Shown here piece by piece: positions 1 through 14,883 of a DNA stretch of 14,883 nt. Source of the DNA: Botryococcus braunii (Eukaryota > Chlorophyta > Trebouxiophyceae); NCBI GenBank assembly GCA_002005505.1, contig KV908646.1, forward strand, positions 117,501 to 132,383, read 5' to 3'. The notes below the pieces were generated by a model that worked only from the letters and a program-made list of their open reading frames with translations, did no database searches and was not told where the DNA came from. Position 1 is the first letter of the stretch. Every line of letters starts with the position of its first letter. The position numbers and the translations under genes were made by a program.

Positions 1-215
1 TCCCTAATTAACTACCCCTGCCTCCCCGCCCCCTTGCAAGGCTCCAATAGGCTAGCTTTTAGTTCCAAAGAAAAAAACAAAGAAGACCAAGCCTGAAGGC
101 CGTGCTTTTATCAAAAGAAGAAAGGTACCCAGCTTTGTAACCTAGTGTTTCCCTTGTAACTCTGTAGAACCTCCTGAAACTCATGTGCTTAGGATACGGG
201 CCCGGGGGGATGCAG
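1..215 (+). other. 3' part of an intron upstream of exon 1
   Basis: No coding strand of a filamin repeat is seen here. The AG at 214-215 ends it. The minus-strand ORF over this stretch has no family features and overlaps the exon. Confidence 0.6.
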
Positions 216-14286
<14,071 letters not shown>

Positions 14287-14460
14287 GTAATCCACGTGCA
14301 TTTGCTCTTGAACTGACCAGTACTCACGTTAAACGCCTGACGTGTTGGGTTGTTGAGTTGTGTAGGTCTGCAAGGGTCTTCCAAACCCCGTCTCTCGCTC
14401 TCCTCCCCCTCGGCTCCCCCTCTCGTGCGTGCGTGCGTTTACGCCGTTGCCCCCCCCCGC

Positions 14461-14745
<285 letters not shown>

Positions 14746-14870
14746 CCTTCCCCCCCCCCCGCCCCGCTCCCCCCCACACCACCCCCCACACACCACACCA
14801 CCCACACACCCCCCCCCCCCCCCACACACACACCCACACACCACACACACCACACACGGGGGGGGGGGGG
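14746..14870 (+). repeat. C-rich, CACACC and G12 low-complexity end
   Basis: C tracts, ACACACC units and a final G tract at 14859-14870 close the window. Such ends often coincide with assembly breaks. Confidence 0.85.
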
Positions 14871-14883
14871 AACAAATAAACAA

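Noticed and set aside
14870..14883. AATAAA polyadenylation signal at the end of the window
   Set aside because: The bases AAATAAA occur, but the reading frame is still open into a donor site at 14287, so the gene does not end here.

Overview
The window looks like part of the nuclear genome of an intron-rich eukaryote. Bacterial, archaeal and organellar origins are unlikely: the coding signal is broken into about 18 short plus-strand pieces bounded by GT...AG splice sites, the intervening DNA averages about 600 bases, and that DNA is full of long microsatellites (CA, GT, ATC, CT, TGGA). The lineage cannot be fixed from sequence alone. Exon and intron sizes, roughly balanced base composition and filamin-type repeats would suit a brown alga or another intron-rich alga or protist; this is a weak inference.

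One gene fills the window. Joining exons 216-397, 734-792, 1599-1974, 2708-2897, 3584-3719, 4152-4310, 5231-6081, 6495-6656, 7532-7670, 8007-8188, 9285-9392, 9972-10108, 11002-11136, 11544-11607, one of two candidate exons within 11662-11816, 12396-12561, 13174-13761 and 14111-14286 gives one continuous frame of about 1290 codons. Splice phases agree at every junction. It starts and stops inside the gene: no start codon, stop codon, promoter or polyadenylation site can be assigned here.

The protein is a string of about nine filamin/ABP280-type immunoglobulin-fold repeats, the first and last cut by the window edges. Each shows parts of the same pattern: AG, a beta strand, D-x-[FY]-GN, a GG-D-x-F strand, D-x-x-[DN]-G-[ST]-Y, G-x-Y-x-L, then G-SP. 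Three repeats (2, 4 and 8) carry long polar or basic insertions. Cysteines recur in the linkers between repeats. No actin-binding domain, transmembrane anchor or other domain is visible, so the role (cytoskeletal crosslinker, or a secreted/adhesive protein of the kind that uses filamin repeats) stays open.

The introns hold the remaining structure: CA tracts at 2224-2291 and 7057-7325, a GT tract at 11933-12112, a compound ATC/CGT tract at 3085-3220, TGGA repeats at 460-612, a 280-base CT tract at 14463-14745, a small diverged minisatellite at 8908-9140, and several perfect or near-perfect palindromes of 28-30 bases. No RNA gene, CRISPR array, transposase or minus-strand gene was found.
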